Made by a program: the position numbers and the translations under genes. Shown here one piece after another: positions 1-15,000 of a stretch of 64,000 nucleotides of DNA. This DNA is from Ciona intestinalis (lineage: Eukaryota; Chordata; Ascidiacea; Phlebobranchia; Cionidae), in contig NC_020174.2 of the NCBI RefSeq assembly GCF_000224145.3, positions 3,539,026 to 3,603,025 of the forward strand. Direction: 5' to 3'. Under the pieces are notes generated by a model, which had not been told where the DNA came from, made no database searches, and worked only from the letters and a program-made list of their open reading frames with translations. Position 1 is the stretch's first letter; the number at the start of each line of letters is the position of its first letter.

Positions 1-77
1 CACAATGATTTTGTTTTTTTTCTGTTGGTTTTATTTATCCGGTTTGTTATTTTAAACTTTTAATAGAAAATACTTAC

Positions 78-3000
78 AGTTTTGCTGATATGGGTAGAAG
101 GAGGGCTTGTTTTTGACAAAACTACATCTAGACTTTCCTGTTAAAATATGATTCATGTTAAGATTACTAATTTATTAATCTTTTAAACTGTGTATATAAA
201 CTCAATTGTATTTAAAAACAGTTCATTTCCCAGCCATTCATATTATAGCAGTGAAAATGTTGTGTGCCAATTTTGTAACAGTACAGTATGTTTTTAGCTT
301 TTTACAAACACAAAAATCATATTTTTTTTGCGTATATTCATATTTTTGTGTATAAAAATTATATTTTTTGCGTATATATTTATATTTTTTTATGTATAAA
401 AATCAAATTTTTTGAGTATATAATTATATTTTTTGCAAATAAAAATCATATTTTCTTGCGTATATATTCATACTTTTTGGGCATAAAAATCATATTTTTT
501 GTTTATAAATATATATAAAACTATAACTAGCAATCGAATGTGTATTTTAGTGGTTGACGAAAAGTTAGGAATAAGAACTGAACAACATTTTTACACTTTC
601 AAATTTATAAAACACCCAATAAATTGGTCTAAATGACATATATTCACAGAATCTTACTTCTAATATTTCATTCCAAATAGTTTTCACAATTTCTTCGGTC
701 AGAGGTTTGTTAAGAATGTCATCTTTTACCCTGGGTATAAAACATTAATTGTCATAAAATTGCTAGATAACGACCAAAATTGTTCAAAAAGTCGCATAAA
801 ACACAAATTTAGTTTTGTAGAAACCCAAATAATGTTACTGGAAATTTTTTATGTTAATTTACAAAAAAAATAAAAGGTTACTGGAAATTACTGGAAAAAA
901 TTTTTTTTGGTCCCTCTAAATATTAACATAACAGCCCATAAGATTTTTTAAATAAATTTTTGTTTTGGTCAGTTTTTTTTTTTGGTCAGTCTAAAAATAA
1001 ACATAGCACCTTAAATATAAGGCATAATTTTATTTCATTGATTTTGGTTAAAAAAAATTAACTTCGTTGATTAAAATTAAAATGAACAATAGCAACTGCG
1101 TTTAACAACTAATTTAAAAACAGTATTACCTATTCTCAACTTCTTCAATTAATGTTGAATCTTCTTTAACAAAGTTTGAATCACTTTCTTCTGTAAAATA
1201 AACAGAATAAAACTTTTAGAAAATTTTTTACTCAAAATCTGTAAAATAATACATGTTACTCGAGTAATTATAATGTTGTAACTAAAATAGAGTAGGGTGG
1301 GCTGAGATGGGACACCTTTCATTATATTTTATCGTCCCATTTGGTAGTAAACAAAGAACATTTAAAGAATTAAAAACTGTACCCTCACGATTCTTATAAG
1401 CCAAAAATTGTATTTTTAAATTTTGTATTTAAAAAAAAATTCACAAAAAAATTGTATTTTTAGAAGAAAAAAAAATTAAAAGCAAAACTGTTTTTTGGAA
1501 CCACATATTAAAATTACTAAGATTGGACTTCAAATAAATGAGTACCAAACTATACATTTATTGATACACTTATCACTGTGTGTAAGAATTACAGATGATA
1601 TGAATTATATTTACCTTGTTCATGATGTTTAAATGGTGGTTCGTGGTGTGGAGAGACATTTTCATCAAGTTTGTTGGACTGAAAAAGACAATCATTGGAA
1701 AATATAAGATAAATCAGATAACAAAGTAATAAAATTGATTAGAATTTAGTTTAAAATGTTTTTAACTGCTAGAGAATCATTTCTGTGAACTTAAATAATT
1801 ATCGCTTTTGGTATTGTATTGTGATGACTTTTTAATGAAATCGAGCCAAAAAAAAAAGATTTTTCAAACCTGATCATTTATCAAGTGTTGTTTTACGTCC
1901 TGAACTTTTTTCTCCTCTTCAATCTTTTCTGTTTTCTCAGTTTTTAAGATTTGAGATGCTTTCTTGGGTAACGGTGGTGGTTGGACCTGTTTATATTCAA
2001 GGAGTTTACATTTAAAATAAAAAAAAATTGACAAAAAAAATTTACACCTAAAATCTAAATTTGAAATTTAAAAAATTCCAAAAAGTTTACATTTATGATA
2101 TAAATTAAGAATAAAAAAAAATCAAAAATTTTACACTTAAAATCTAAACATTTTTAAAAAGTTTACATTTAAAATATAACACATACAGGGAAAATCGTTA
2201 CCATTTTTTTGCATAAATCATACAGTTATTATATTTTTCTGCATTTGCACTTAAACACAAATAACCCCACATTAAAAAAGGTAACATTTAAAATCCAAAT
2301 TCAAAAAATTGCAAAAAATTCACACTGAAAATCTGAATTTCAAATTTTTTTAAAAAAAGTTAACTTTTAAAAAACAAAACATACAGGTAAAACTTTACCG
2401 ATTTTTCTGCATTTGCAATTATTTCCTTTTTCACATCATCAGATGTCCCATGTTTAACTGATGGTTCAAGTTTGTTTGTTGAAGGAAAGTTTGGTTTGAA
2501 CGACATTTCATCATGGAAGACATGTTGGTCATCGTCAAAACTTAAGGATCTGCTGGAACTGCTGTGGAAAGATTAAGTTATGGTTGATATTGTATGATAC
2601 AGTTTTATAATTCTTTGACGGTTCTTTGTATACTACCATATAGGACGAGAAAAGAGAATGAAAAAGTGTTAGAACGTAGAGTAATACAGTGGAGTGGGGG
2701 AAGATGGGACATTTTATTTCTTTTTTTTCGTCGTAAATAAAGAAAATTTAAAGAATTATAAAACTGTATCTTCACGACTCCCATAGACCATTGTTAATTG
2801 TTTAAAACACGATCAAGATATTTGGATATTATGTGCTAAAGGTGTTCCATACTATATATATATTACATACCGGGTGCTACTGTCGGAGTCCGATTTACTC
2901 TTCGTGTGAACTCGTGAGATGATTTGTTTTTGTGATCCCGCTCGCGGTGAAGCGTCAGGTGATGATACATTCACAGGAATCGCTGACCTCAATGCACGTG

Positions 3001-6000
3001 ATGACTTCATGTACTGCTCATTTTTACGAGGACTCCGTATTTGTGGTTTGGTTGACGCATGGCCACCGATGTGAGGTTGATGAGACGATGTGTTATTTGT
3101 AGCGTGATCAATTTCTTGCTCAAGTTCAGTTTGAGTTTTCCTGATGTATGAGTTGTACGCCTGTATTGTAATTATGTTACAAATTAAACTATTTTCGTAT
3201 GCCTGTATTTTAAAAATGTGAAAAATTGAACTGTTTTTGTATGCCTGTATTGTAGTAATGTTACAAATTAAACTATTTTTGTATGCCTGTGTTTTAAAAA
3301 TGTAAAAAAATTGGAACTATTTTTGCATGTCTGTATTGTAGTAATGTTACAAATTATACTATTTTTGTAGGCCTGTATTGTAATAATGTTAAACTATGTT
3401 TCATCAAAATAAATGAAAAAAACGAATTGAACTATTTTTCATAAAATTAAAAGGAAAAAGGGGTTATATTAAAATTAATAATAATACTTTTATTTGTCTC
3501 TTCAATTACGGTAGCGAAGATTTAGAAATAATTTAAAAGATAAAACAGAATATAGCGACAAAAACAACAGTTGTTAAACATACTTACAGTTAAAATATAT
3601 TTACATTTAATTGAAAGAAAATTATAGACTATAAGTTTTTGTAGACTAATTTAGGGGTTGGTGGCTTATGCTTAGAGACTGTAAAATTTAGAAAATGTCG
3701 GCTTTAAATTAATGTGGAACAAATTTTTCACCTTTATTTGATTTTTCAAACTTTCTTCTTGAGCACGAAGTTGTTCTTTGTGTTTTTTCTTTTGTTGCTT
3801 TTTCAAACGTTCAGCAGTTAGTTGACATTTCTTTAATTCTTCCTATAAAAAGTAAAATACTTTGTATTTCTGATGGTGTTAATGTTAAATTCCTTCAGCT
3901 TAATCAAATGTGACAAACCTTTTTTTAAGGCAAGCTAAACATTATGCAGAAAATAACTTTTTTTTTAAAATTAAAGTGAAACACATTAATACTATCTAAA
4001 CAACTTTTTTTAACAGAAATTAACAAACTTGCTCAAATTATAGTCAAAATTATTAATACTATCTAAACAACTTTTTCTAAACAGAAATTAACAAATTTTC
4101 TTAAATTAAAGTCAAACACATAAATATGATCATATTTAACGATTTTTTTCAAACAGAAAGTAACAATTTTTTCAAATTAAAGTCAAAAACATTAATACTA
4201 TCATAACTAACAATTTCTTTCAAAGAAAAAGTAAAAAATTTTTGAAAAATAAAGTCAAAAACATCAGTACTATCATAGTTAATAAATTTTCTTAAATTAA
4301 AGTCAAAATGATCTATAAAAAATGGACAATAACCTATCGAATAAGTTGATATCCAACTTTTTGTTTAAAGCACTATATTATAACATCAAAATAAAATCAA
4401 AATTAGAGTTTTACCTTCAAAGCATAAACTCTCCATTCAACATCACTTTGTTCAGTTTCCGATTGTGTTTGCGAGAATGATTCATCTGATAAACTTTCCA
4501 TCGAGTCTTTGTTGAAATTATTTGCATGCGTTGAACTATGGATGGCTGATGCAAGGCTAGAAAAAAAATGTTAAATTAAAAAAATATATTTATACGTATA
4601 CTTCTTTGTTTGTTAGGAATTAAATTTTCAGATTTTAGTTGATATAGTATTGTGGGGGGATACACAATTTAAAAAATTATAAAACTGTATTCTCTTGACT
4701 TCCATAGATTGTTGTTAATTGTTTGAAACACTAAAAAGTTTGGAAATTATGTGCTAAATGTGTCCTGTCTTTCCACACCCTACTAAAAAAAATTTTTTTT
4801 TAAAAAAGAGGTAAATTTAAAACAATCAATTTAAACCATAAGCCCCAATAACAAGAAACACTCAACTTCTTTTATTCATTAGGATTTAAATTTGCAGCTT
4901 TTAATTAGTACCCATGAGAAAAAGCTAATTAAACACAATTGTTTTTACCTGATTGAATCTGACTTTGCTTCACTTCTCCCTTCATTAGATCTATGGAATA
5001 TAAATAAAAAGATAAAAAAAAAATGTAAAATTTAACAATGACAATAAAATATTTAAGTTGTTTGTAATGTTTTTGGAACAATACAATATGTAAAACTTTG
5101 GGAATTTTTTAATTTTCTATTTCAATTATAGTATGGTGGGAAAGACGGGGCACATGAAGCACATAATATTAAAATATTTTGATCGTGTTTTAAACAATTA
5201 ACAACGGTCTATGAAAGTCTTGAAGATACGGTTTTATAATTCTTTAAATGTTTTTTGTTTACCACCAAATGGGACAAGAAAAACTTACTTTGAAAGTTGT
5301 GTTATTTCATCCAGTGAAGAATTATCATGAGTTGTAACTTCATCTTTACCTTGGTAACCTTTAGATCCTGAATTTACGTTTGGTAAATATTTAAAACAAA
5401 AATCTATTTAAAAAAAAATAAATTGTTGAAACAAATATAAATATTAAAAGACAAAAAAATAATATTTAAAAAAATAATATTTAAAAAAACCAAAAAATTA
5501 ACATTTAAAACCAAAATAAACATTAAAAAAACAATAAATTTAAAACAAAAATAAACATTACAAAAAAAAGAAAATATACACACTTACGTTTCATGTTGGT
5601 TGTTTTAACTTTAGAGTCAGGTTTATCAACTTCATGTAATGGTTTACCATCCCATGCTGATATTGCTCTCTTTTCCATGTTCATAACCTGTGTTAAAATA
5701 AAATAAAACATATAGTAGGGTGAGGGAAGACGGGACACGTTTAGCACATAATATCCAAATATCCGGATCATGTTTTAAACAATTAACAACGGTCTATGGC
5801 AGTCGTGAGGATACAGTTTTATAGCTAGTGTTTTTGTTTACTACAAAATGGTAAGAGAAAATAGAATAAAAAGGTGTCCCATCTCCCCCCACCCTACAAT
5901 ACACAATGCAGAATATAAGAAATTCCATTCATTACCATTAAAGCCCTTGTCGCCCTCCTTCGGAAAAGTGGCAGGCCCCAAATATTGGTCCATGCGGTAG

Positions 6001-9000
6001 CACTCTGGGTGTTGGGGCAATTGGCCAATCCTGGCCTAAATCCTAGAACACACAGTGTGCCACACTGCGGGACCTTACCCACATAGAATAGAAAATTACT
6101 ACGGTAGCACCCTGGGTGTTGGGGTAATGTGCCAATACTGGCCTCGATCCTAAGACCCATGGCATGCCACGCTGCGGAACCTCACTTACATAAAATAGAA
6201 AATTACTACCGTAGCACCCTGGGTGTTGGGGTAATGGTCCAATCCCGGCTTAAATCCTAGGACCCATAGCATGCCACACTGCGGGACCTCACCCACATAA
6301 AATAATCTTTTTAGTTTTTATATTACTTTTATTTCCTCTTCATCTAACTTTTTCTTCCACTCCAGCAAACGTTCGGCGTCCCGTCTTCGTTTCAACAAAG
6401 CTTTTTCCCGTGTTGTAAGTTTCCTATCGTCCAACACACTCGGGACTTTCTTTAAACTTCTGTGAAGTTCCTTCTGTAAAAGTTTGTATTACTAATATAA
6501 ATTCTTTATTAATCAAGAACTAATGTATATAGTAGGGTGGGAAAAATGGGACATATTTTTATTCCATTTTCTCGTCCCATTTGGTAGTAAACAAAAAACA
6601 TTCAAAAAATTATAAAACCAAATCCTCACAACAGCCATAGACCGTTGTTAATCGTTTAAAACACGATCACAATATTTTAGATATTATATGCTAAAGGTGT
6701 CCCATCTTCCCGCACAGTACTATATTAACTAATATTCAATATACAGTAAAGTGGAGAAAGACGAGACACCTTTACCACATAATATCCAAAAATCATGATC
6801 GTGTTTTAAACAATTAACAACAGTCTATGGAAGTCAGAGGATACGGTTTATAATTCTTTGAATATTCTTTGTTTTCTACCAAATGGGACAAAAAAATGGA
6901 ATAAAAAGTGCCCCATCTTCCCCCACCCCACTATATATATTGACTAACAACGAAAGAGCAAATTATAATATTGGATCTTACTTTTGGGTCGAGTAAGCTT
7001 GGTGTTTTACGATCTTCTGATTGATTGGATGAAGTTTGATTATCATCGTGACCGGCGTCAGATGCTGAAAAATTTAAATTTTGATTCTGTTATGTGTGGG
7101 TGAGGTCCTGCAGCGTGGTATGGTATAGGTCCTAGGATTTAGGCCAGCGTTGGCCCATTACCCCAAAGATTTAATACAAGTCAAGTTATATAGTAGGGTG
7201 GGGGAAGACGGACACCTTTGGAACATAATATCCAAATATCTGGATCATTTTTTAAATAATTAACACCAGCCTATTCGAATTGTGAGGATACGATTTAATA
7301 ATTCTTTAAATTTTTTCGTTAATACCAAATGAGATGAGTAAATAAAATGAATAGTTGTCCCATCTTCTTCCACTTTATCATTAATACCTTTCTGTATTGA
7401 AAAGTCTATAACAACAAAAACTTACATTTTTTCGAAGATTTGATTTTTTCTTTAATTTGATTTGTAGTTTGCACAATTCTGTTTATATCTTGATGATGTT
7501 GTAAAATCAACTCATAATCCTGGTTTGCAGCTCTGTTTGCAGCTAAAAAATACAATAACAGTGTTAAGAATTGTCTGGCATAGTAGCTCACTTACATGTT
7601 TTGGTTAGCGGGCCTGCCTGTAACCCAGAGGTAATGGGTTAAAGGCTCGTCCTTGCTACCATTGTGGCATATATGTCCTTCGGCAAGACAATTAACGACA
7701 ATTGCTTCAACCCAGTGGTCACTAATCAGTTGTCCAAATTATCAGATATAGATAAAAACAATCCAAAAAAATCACTCACTAATAGGGCTGTGGATTTTCC
7801 CAATTTTTGTTTAACCGTTAACCGTTCAGTTTTAACCGGTTAACCGGTTAACCGATACTAGTGTAATCCTAATAAAAGCGTCTTGTTTATCGCTTTTCTT
7901 TCGCGAATTTAAAGGCAACTTTACGACGAACGTATAGACTATGCTTGCAATACACGGGCAATTGTTCTTAAGGTCAAAGTAATGCTTTCTTATTCGTATT
8001 CAAACCTGTTTTAAAACACCTGCCCTCTAAATAATCAACGTGTGAATTGCAATTATGACGCAGTTATTAACGTGTGAATTGCTATTATGTCGTAATCAAT
8101 TGCCAGTGTGAATTGCTATTATGTCGTAATCATTAATAAACATGCTGCTTGGCTGAGGAAAACATTTAAGTTGTGTATTACACCAATATAATGTTGCAAA
8201 ACTAGTTAGCCTGCGGTATTAACAATCAAGATTGATGGCGTAATCGCCGTTGTAGGGCACGATTAAAGCAACAGCGTCCCTGCGCACCCTGTCTTATTGC
8301 AAAACAACAATCAACGAACACGAACACGTGCCTTTCGTGTAAATATGACAGATTTTGATATACGTTTATGCCCTATGACGTCATAGTTCGGTTAACGACT
8401 TGAACTTTTCGTTGGCGGTTAACCGAATAGGTTCGGTTAACCGGTTAACCGTTAACTTTTCCACAGCCCTACTCACTAAGTAACATACATGGTAACTGTA
8501 ATCTGGCACGAGGTGTATGAAACAGAACACCTGTGTTTAACGACTTTCATTTTCCAGCCACGCAGAATAGGGTAATATACATAGATACCAACAATACCAA
8601 CTTTTACGTTCATAGGCGTCAAACTAAGGGTGTCAGGGTAGGCAGGCTTACCCTAAACTTTTAAGATGAGCATCAAATTTGTTTTAAAAAAACTGCACTT
8701 CCAACTACCCTGCCTCCCCTGCGTTTTAAAAAGTTTGGTGCCTACGCTTAAGTTCAAATTCAAACCTCTTAATTTTTTGATCCCGTCAGTTTCAAGTTTC
8801 AGTCGTAGCAAAATCGCTCTTTTCTTCTTTTTTATCGGAGGCATTTTATCGTCCTCTCCTTTGTTGCGGAAACTTTTCTTCTGCTGTTCCAACCAAGCTA
8901 ACTCAGCTTCGGTTTTTTCCTGAAAATCGAAAAATATTACAACCAATATATAGTAGGGTGGGGAAAGATGGAGACACCTTTAGCACATAATATTTAAATA

Positions 9001-12000
9001 TCCTGATAGTGTTTTAAACAATTTACAACGGTCTATAGGAGTCGTGAGGATACGGTTTTATAATCATTTAAATTTTCTTTGTTTCTACTAAATGGGACGA
9101 GAAATAGAATGAAAAGGTGTCCCATCTTCCCCTACCCTACTATATGATGATAAACTAAACAATCATTTGAAATAGTCCCCCATTCTAACTGTAAACCAGA
9201 GATTTTAAAACTTTGTTAAATCGATCTGTTTGTAGCACACCAGGTGTTTAAAATTTTTCAATTTTCCATTAAGTATGCTTAGGTGAAATTTTACAAAATA
9301 GTATTTTTTTATAAAAAGCTTAGGCATGTAACGTTTGAATTTCAAAAAAATTTAAAAATGTTTAAATTAGAATTTTTTTTTAAATTTCAAACACAACATG
9401 CCCGATCTTTTTATAATTAAATACTAATTCGTAAAATTTCCCAAATCCTAGGACTCATGGCGTACCACACCGTGTGACCTTACCCTCAAAAAATTTATTG
9501 GGGTATTGGGCCAATCCTGGCCTGAATCGTACCTATGCAAGCCACACAACGGGACCCCAGCCACATAGACTAGAATACAACGTAGCTACCACATGTAGAA
9601 ACTAAGCTACTAACTTTTATAGCCTTTTCTCTCAACTTCAGCATAGCTGATCGGTGCTTGGCTCGCACCTCCTGCTCCAACCTATATTGTTGCACTGTCG
9701 AACTCATGAACTGGTTGAACCCACTGAACTCAGAATCTCCAAATAAAGAAGTTTGAGGTGTATGGCTCCCACTAATGTCTGGTTGTTATGAAGACGTAAA
9801 TAATTATTACGTGTAAAAATTTACCACAAATTTTTTTTAATGATTTTTTTTTAATAATTTTTATTTAAGTTTTTTGAATAAGTTTGTTTATATATAAACT
9901 TTTTTTTTGAAATTTTTTTTTTGATAAAAAAGGTTTTTTTTCAAATAAAAAAGCACATATTTACTCTGCATAGCTTCATCTGATGATGGATCAGTATATG
10001 ATGTTGATTTCACAAGATGTGGTGAAGCAAGCTTACGCTGGTGACTAAAAAAAAAACATGTTTAAACATAAATAAAGAGAGATATTTTATTGTGGGGTAA
10101 GATGGTATATTGCTAGCACTTATTTCCCATTTTTCGGATTGTTTTTTTTAACAATTAGCAACGCAAAAAAAAATGTTTTAAACAAAATTAAGAGAGATAT
10201 TTTATTGTGGGGTAAGTTTTCTGTAAATATTCTTCGTTTACTACCAAGTGGGGCAAGAAAATAGAATAAAAACATATTCTATCGTACCCTACCCTACTAT
10301 AATTCTCAAAAATGTCTTTGTTTACTATTAAGTGCGACGAGAAAATAGATTAAAAACACGTCCCATCTTACCCCACCCTACTATAATTCTGTAAATATTC
10401 TTTGTTTACTAGTAAGTGGGCGAAGAAAATGGAATAAAAACATCATCTATCTAATTCTGAAAATGTTATTCGTTAACTACCAAGTTGGACGAGAAAATAG
10501 AATAAAAACGAGCCACATCTTACCTAACCCTACAATAATTCTGTAAATATTCTTTGTTTACCACCAAATGAAAGGAGAAAATAGTATGAAACAGGTCCCA
10601 TCTTACCCCACCCTACCAAATATAATGCAACTTACCGCCTCTGGCTTTCCGAAGGCACAATAGCTCGTCTTGATATTTCAGCTATTTCATCCTCAGTTAA
10701 ACTTTCGTCGAATGTAACGCTTGTGTCGAGTGAATCATCTTTATCGTGTATTGTATCCGATGTACTGGCTGTTATATCATCGTGTATGCTGGAGGTGGAT
10801 GGTTCCTTTGTTACTGATAAGCTGAAATATATGTTAGCTGTGAGAAAAACTATAAGTTTTGTTTCTACGCATTGCAGAATTTTAATGATACCATCTTAAT
10901 TTTAATAAATTAAGACAGAAATATTAGCTAGGCGTAGCGACCACGCTTATTTTCTTTCAAATAAATGTAAATATGTTTTTAACTGTAAGCGTGTTTTAAC
11001 AACTGTTGTTCTGTCGCTATTCGGCCTTTCGTTTAATATAAAAAATATTTCTAAATCTTTGTTACCATGATCGAAGAGACAAATAAAGTTATCAGATTAT
11101 CTTATACATCACTAAATAAAAGTGAAAAACTGTACGTAATGTTTAAATCTTGAAAATAAACTTAAATACCTGATATCTTCGGAAATACTTTTACTGTCAT
11201 CAGAGTACTCGTTTCGAAATGTTCGAACCGGGGATTTCCCAGCAGGTGATTTTAGTTTGATTGATAAAGAGCTGTCAGGGGAAGTCCCTTCCAATGTGCT
11301 GTCTTCACTAAAAATAAAATAGAAATAAAATAAATTAACAAAAAAATATATAGATTGAAAGACAATAAAAAGAAAATAAAACAAGGAAACATAAATAGAA
11401 TGAAAGATAAATAAAAGAATTGGAAATTTAAAAAAAATAATAAAAAAAGAAATAAAAAGAAAGATAAAAAACAAAATAAAAATTAAATAAATAAACGAAA
11501 GAAATAGAAAAAAAGATAATAAACATAAAAATAGAAATAGAAAGAAAGATAATAAACAAAAGAAAACAAAAATAAAAAGTAAATAAATATACAAAAGAAA
11601 AGAAAGAAAATAAACAAACAAAACTTACGAATATAAGGCATATGAGTGCATTCGTAGTGAGGAAAGGGGTGGTACATTGGTATCATATTCACTGGAGACT
11701 GGTGGTACTATGGCATATTCACTCTCAGGTTCAGCTGATGATTCTTTCTTCTGCTAAATATAATCCATTTATTAAAATATTAATTACTAAAATATTTTCA
11801 CAAAAAAAAAAATTATTGAAAAATGAAATTTAAGAAATTTTTATTAAGATCTTGACAAGCTCATAAAATTTAAAAAAAAAAGGGAAAAAGAAAAAAAAAA
11901 TTAAAAAGAGTGAAAAAAATAGGTAATTAGCTTAAGATAAACTTCCGTGTGTACAGTACTCACTTCTAACGAATATTTGATCTCAGCAGCAGCTTTGGCT

Positions 12001-15000
12001 TCCTGGGCTAATCGATCAAGTTCTCGCTGATGTTCAAGTTGTCGGGACTATGAAAAAATTCAAAGGTTTATATAAAAAATTACTAAACAAGAAATTTGTG
12101 GCATTGACTAAGATTTTTTAAAATTTTTAAATTTGTTTTGTCAATTTTTGCTTTTCAGTATCACTGTTATATGAACAGTTAATAAAATATCATTAGGGTA
12201 TCTCGTTAAAATACCAATAACATGCCCTGTTGTATACCAGAGTCTTAACTTATGAAGTCCATCACTGTGGCAAAGTGGTTAGCGCGCCTGCCTCTAACCT
12301 AGAGGTAATGGGATCAAGGCTCAATGCTGCTACCATTGTAGGCGTATTTGTCCTTAGGCAAGACAATTAGTAACAATTGCTCCAACCCAGTGGTCACTAA
12401 TGGGATGCCCAAATTATCAGCCATGAATAAAAAAAAAATCCAAAAAAATAATCACTCACAAAGTAACATACATGGTAACTCAGAAGCTGACACGAGGTGT
12501 ATAAACACCTGTGTTATAATAACTGTCGTTTTTTGGCCACGCGAGAATAAACCAAGTTACATTTTTATATGGCAGTTGTACAACCTGTAGTACTTGACCA
12601 ATAGATACAGTTTCCTGTTGTGCTAGTGAGATTGCACCAACACATTCAGTTTGATTGATCTGGTTTATTGCCCCGTCTACAGTTTCAAATCTGTTCAGTT
12701 CTAAACACATCCGTTGCCCCAATGTTGTAGGGGAATATTTTAAACTTGTTTCGTGAGTCGTACGAGCTAGGGAACATGAAACAGTGTGAAGATTGTTGTT
12801 TATATAGTAGGATGGGGGAAGATCGGGACACCTTTAGCACAAAATATCCAAATACCCTGGTTAGGTTTTAAACCATTAACAACGGTCTATGGGAGTCTTG
12901 AGGTTACGGTTTTATAGTTATTTGAGTGTTTTTTGTTTACTACCAAATGGGACAAGAAAATAGAATGAAAAGGTGTCCCATCCTTCCCCACCCTACTATA
13001 CACAGAATGAAAAAATGGTCAGATGTTTTATAAATTTGAAACTAACCTTTAGGTAGATAGTCATCTTCATTAAAAGTTGATACTGAACTGGCAACACTTT
13101 CGTCGTGGCTGGATTCCTGCTTAAGTTTATGTGACCATGTTATCAGGCTGTCAACATCACAGGGTGGGAGAGGTTCGTTCGTCGATGGCAACACTGGGTC
13201 AGGTTTTGAAGCTGGCAACACTGGGTCGCGAAGTGAAGCTGGCAACACTGGATCCCGAAGTGAAGCTGGCAACACTGGGTCGCGAAGTGAAGCTGGCAAC
13301 ACTGGGTCGCGGAGTGAAGCTGGCAACACTGGGTCGCGGAGTGAAGCTGGCAACACTGGGTCTTGAAGTGAAGCTGGCAACACTGGGTCGTGAAGTGAAG
13401 CTGGCAACACTGGGTCATGAAGTGAAGCTGACAACACTGGTTCATGTGATAAAACTGGTGACTCATGTAATGGAATATCATCATGCTCATGATCAAGATG
13501 AGAAGAGCGTTGCAGTTTCCTGTTCTTTTGGTTCTGGTTTTTTGCTTTATAAAAATATACGAAAGTGATATTGTTTATAAAGCAAGTTAGTAAAGAAATA
13601 TAAACCCGCAAAACAAGTGTGTTATTGAAAAAAAAATGTTATTAAACTAAATAGAACAGCTTAGTACTTTAATTACACAACCTTGTTAAATTTACAATAT
13701 AGTAGGATGGGGGAAGATGGGACAACTTTTCAATCTGTTTTCTCCTCCAATTTGGTAGTAAACAAAGAACTTTAAAATATTTATAAAACAGTATCCTTAC
13801 GACTTCCATAGACTGTTGTTAATTGCTCAAAACAAGATCCAAGATATTTAGATATTAAAAGCTAAAGGTGTCCCATCTTCCCCCACCCTACTATATTATC
13901 AACTCAACAGAAACTTACTTTCTCTGGTAGGAGAAGCATAATGAACAAAACGACGACTGAATACATTTGCCACACTATGTTTATCACCACTGGGTATTCC
14001 CCATTTATCACCAAATCCAGGTTTGGTGTGAAAATGTTCAAATTCTGTAACATAAAAATTAACATATTTTTTTGTAGATAAAACGCTCCGAACTGTACAT
14101 TTTGAGATTCAATCATGTTTTGCAGTTTTTTTTGAAAAAAATATTTATTTAGTTATTTATACATTTTAAGATTCAATCACGTGTTTTGTAGGTTTTTTGT
14201 AAAATATTCATTTAGTTAATATAATTGGTTCCTTGTACATTTTGTAAAAAAAAATCTAAAATTTAATGTCTGTTTGTTAAAAACTAAGTTTGTAAAATAT
14301 TGGACTTTGAAAAGTGTTAATGGACAAGTTTCATGCCTTCAATTTTGCCCCCTAGTAATAATTAATAATTTTAGTCGGAGATTTTGACGACTATTTCTGT
14401 AATAAGTAATGCACAGAAACTTAGTCGGCCGACTAAACGGGAAAATTCACCAACTAAAATTTAATAAGCCCATTAAAAAAAATGCGGTTACCAATAGCAA
14501 CCGGGACCGACTAGTATAGTCGGTAGCTTCGAATAACATCCATGGTGTAGCATGATCATCACACATATTGTTATTTATTAAATCTCAAAGGCATAACCTG
14601 ATGCAACAACAATGCTTTCTTTTGGCTTTGGTAGATTTTTCTCGCTGCAGAACTCAACTTGGAGAAGATTATCCAATGGTTTGTTAAGCATTGGTTTGGA
14701 TAAAATCGGGTCTGCTTCTGTGGGGAAATAAAAATAGGTTGTTAATATAATATTGATAAATTTATAATGGGATAAATAAGCTGTATGTCTATTCCCTATT
14801 AACTTGAACAAAATTGAATTACCCAATTTAAATACAGTAGCTTTACAGCATAAAAAAAATACAAAAAACAGTCTCCTACATTATATTTTTCCTAAAATTG
14901 TATGTTTTTTTTATTTTTTTCTCAGAAATTTTAGCTATATGTTATCACAGCTTTTCATATTATCCTGACTGAGTTGGATTTATAAAAATTTTCCATGAGG

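Noticed and set aside
5894-6160. Open frame over the 113 bp repeats
   Set aside because: The frame follows the repeat period and the same repeat elsewhere is not open.
11112-11692. Long phenylalanine/leucine-rich frames on the minus strand
   Set aside because: Produced by AAAGAAATAAA-type simple sequence; only the segment matching CEP350 exon 20 (11170-11307) is coding.
12256-12330. tRNA gene in the SINE heads
   Set aside because: A- and B-box-like blocks are present, but the copy does not fold into a clear cloverleaf and is followed by the constant SINE body; the same holds for the copies at 26233, 27366, 39448 and 55965.
13131-13568. Plus-strand frame with repeated KLATLGREV, and a second minus frame with CCQLH repeats
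   Set aside because: Shadows of the 27 bp coding array; the CEP350 frame is the one with splice sites and consistent phase.
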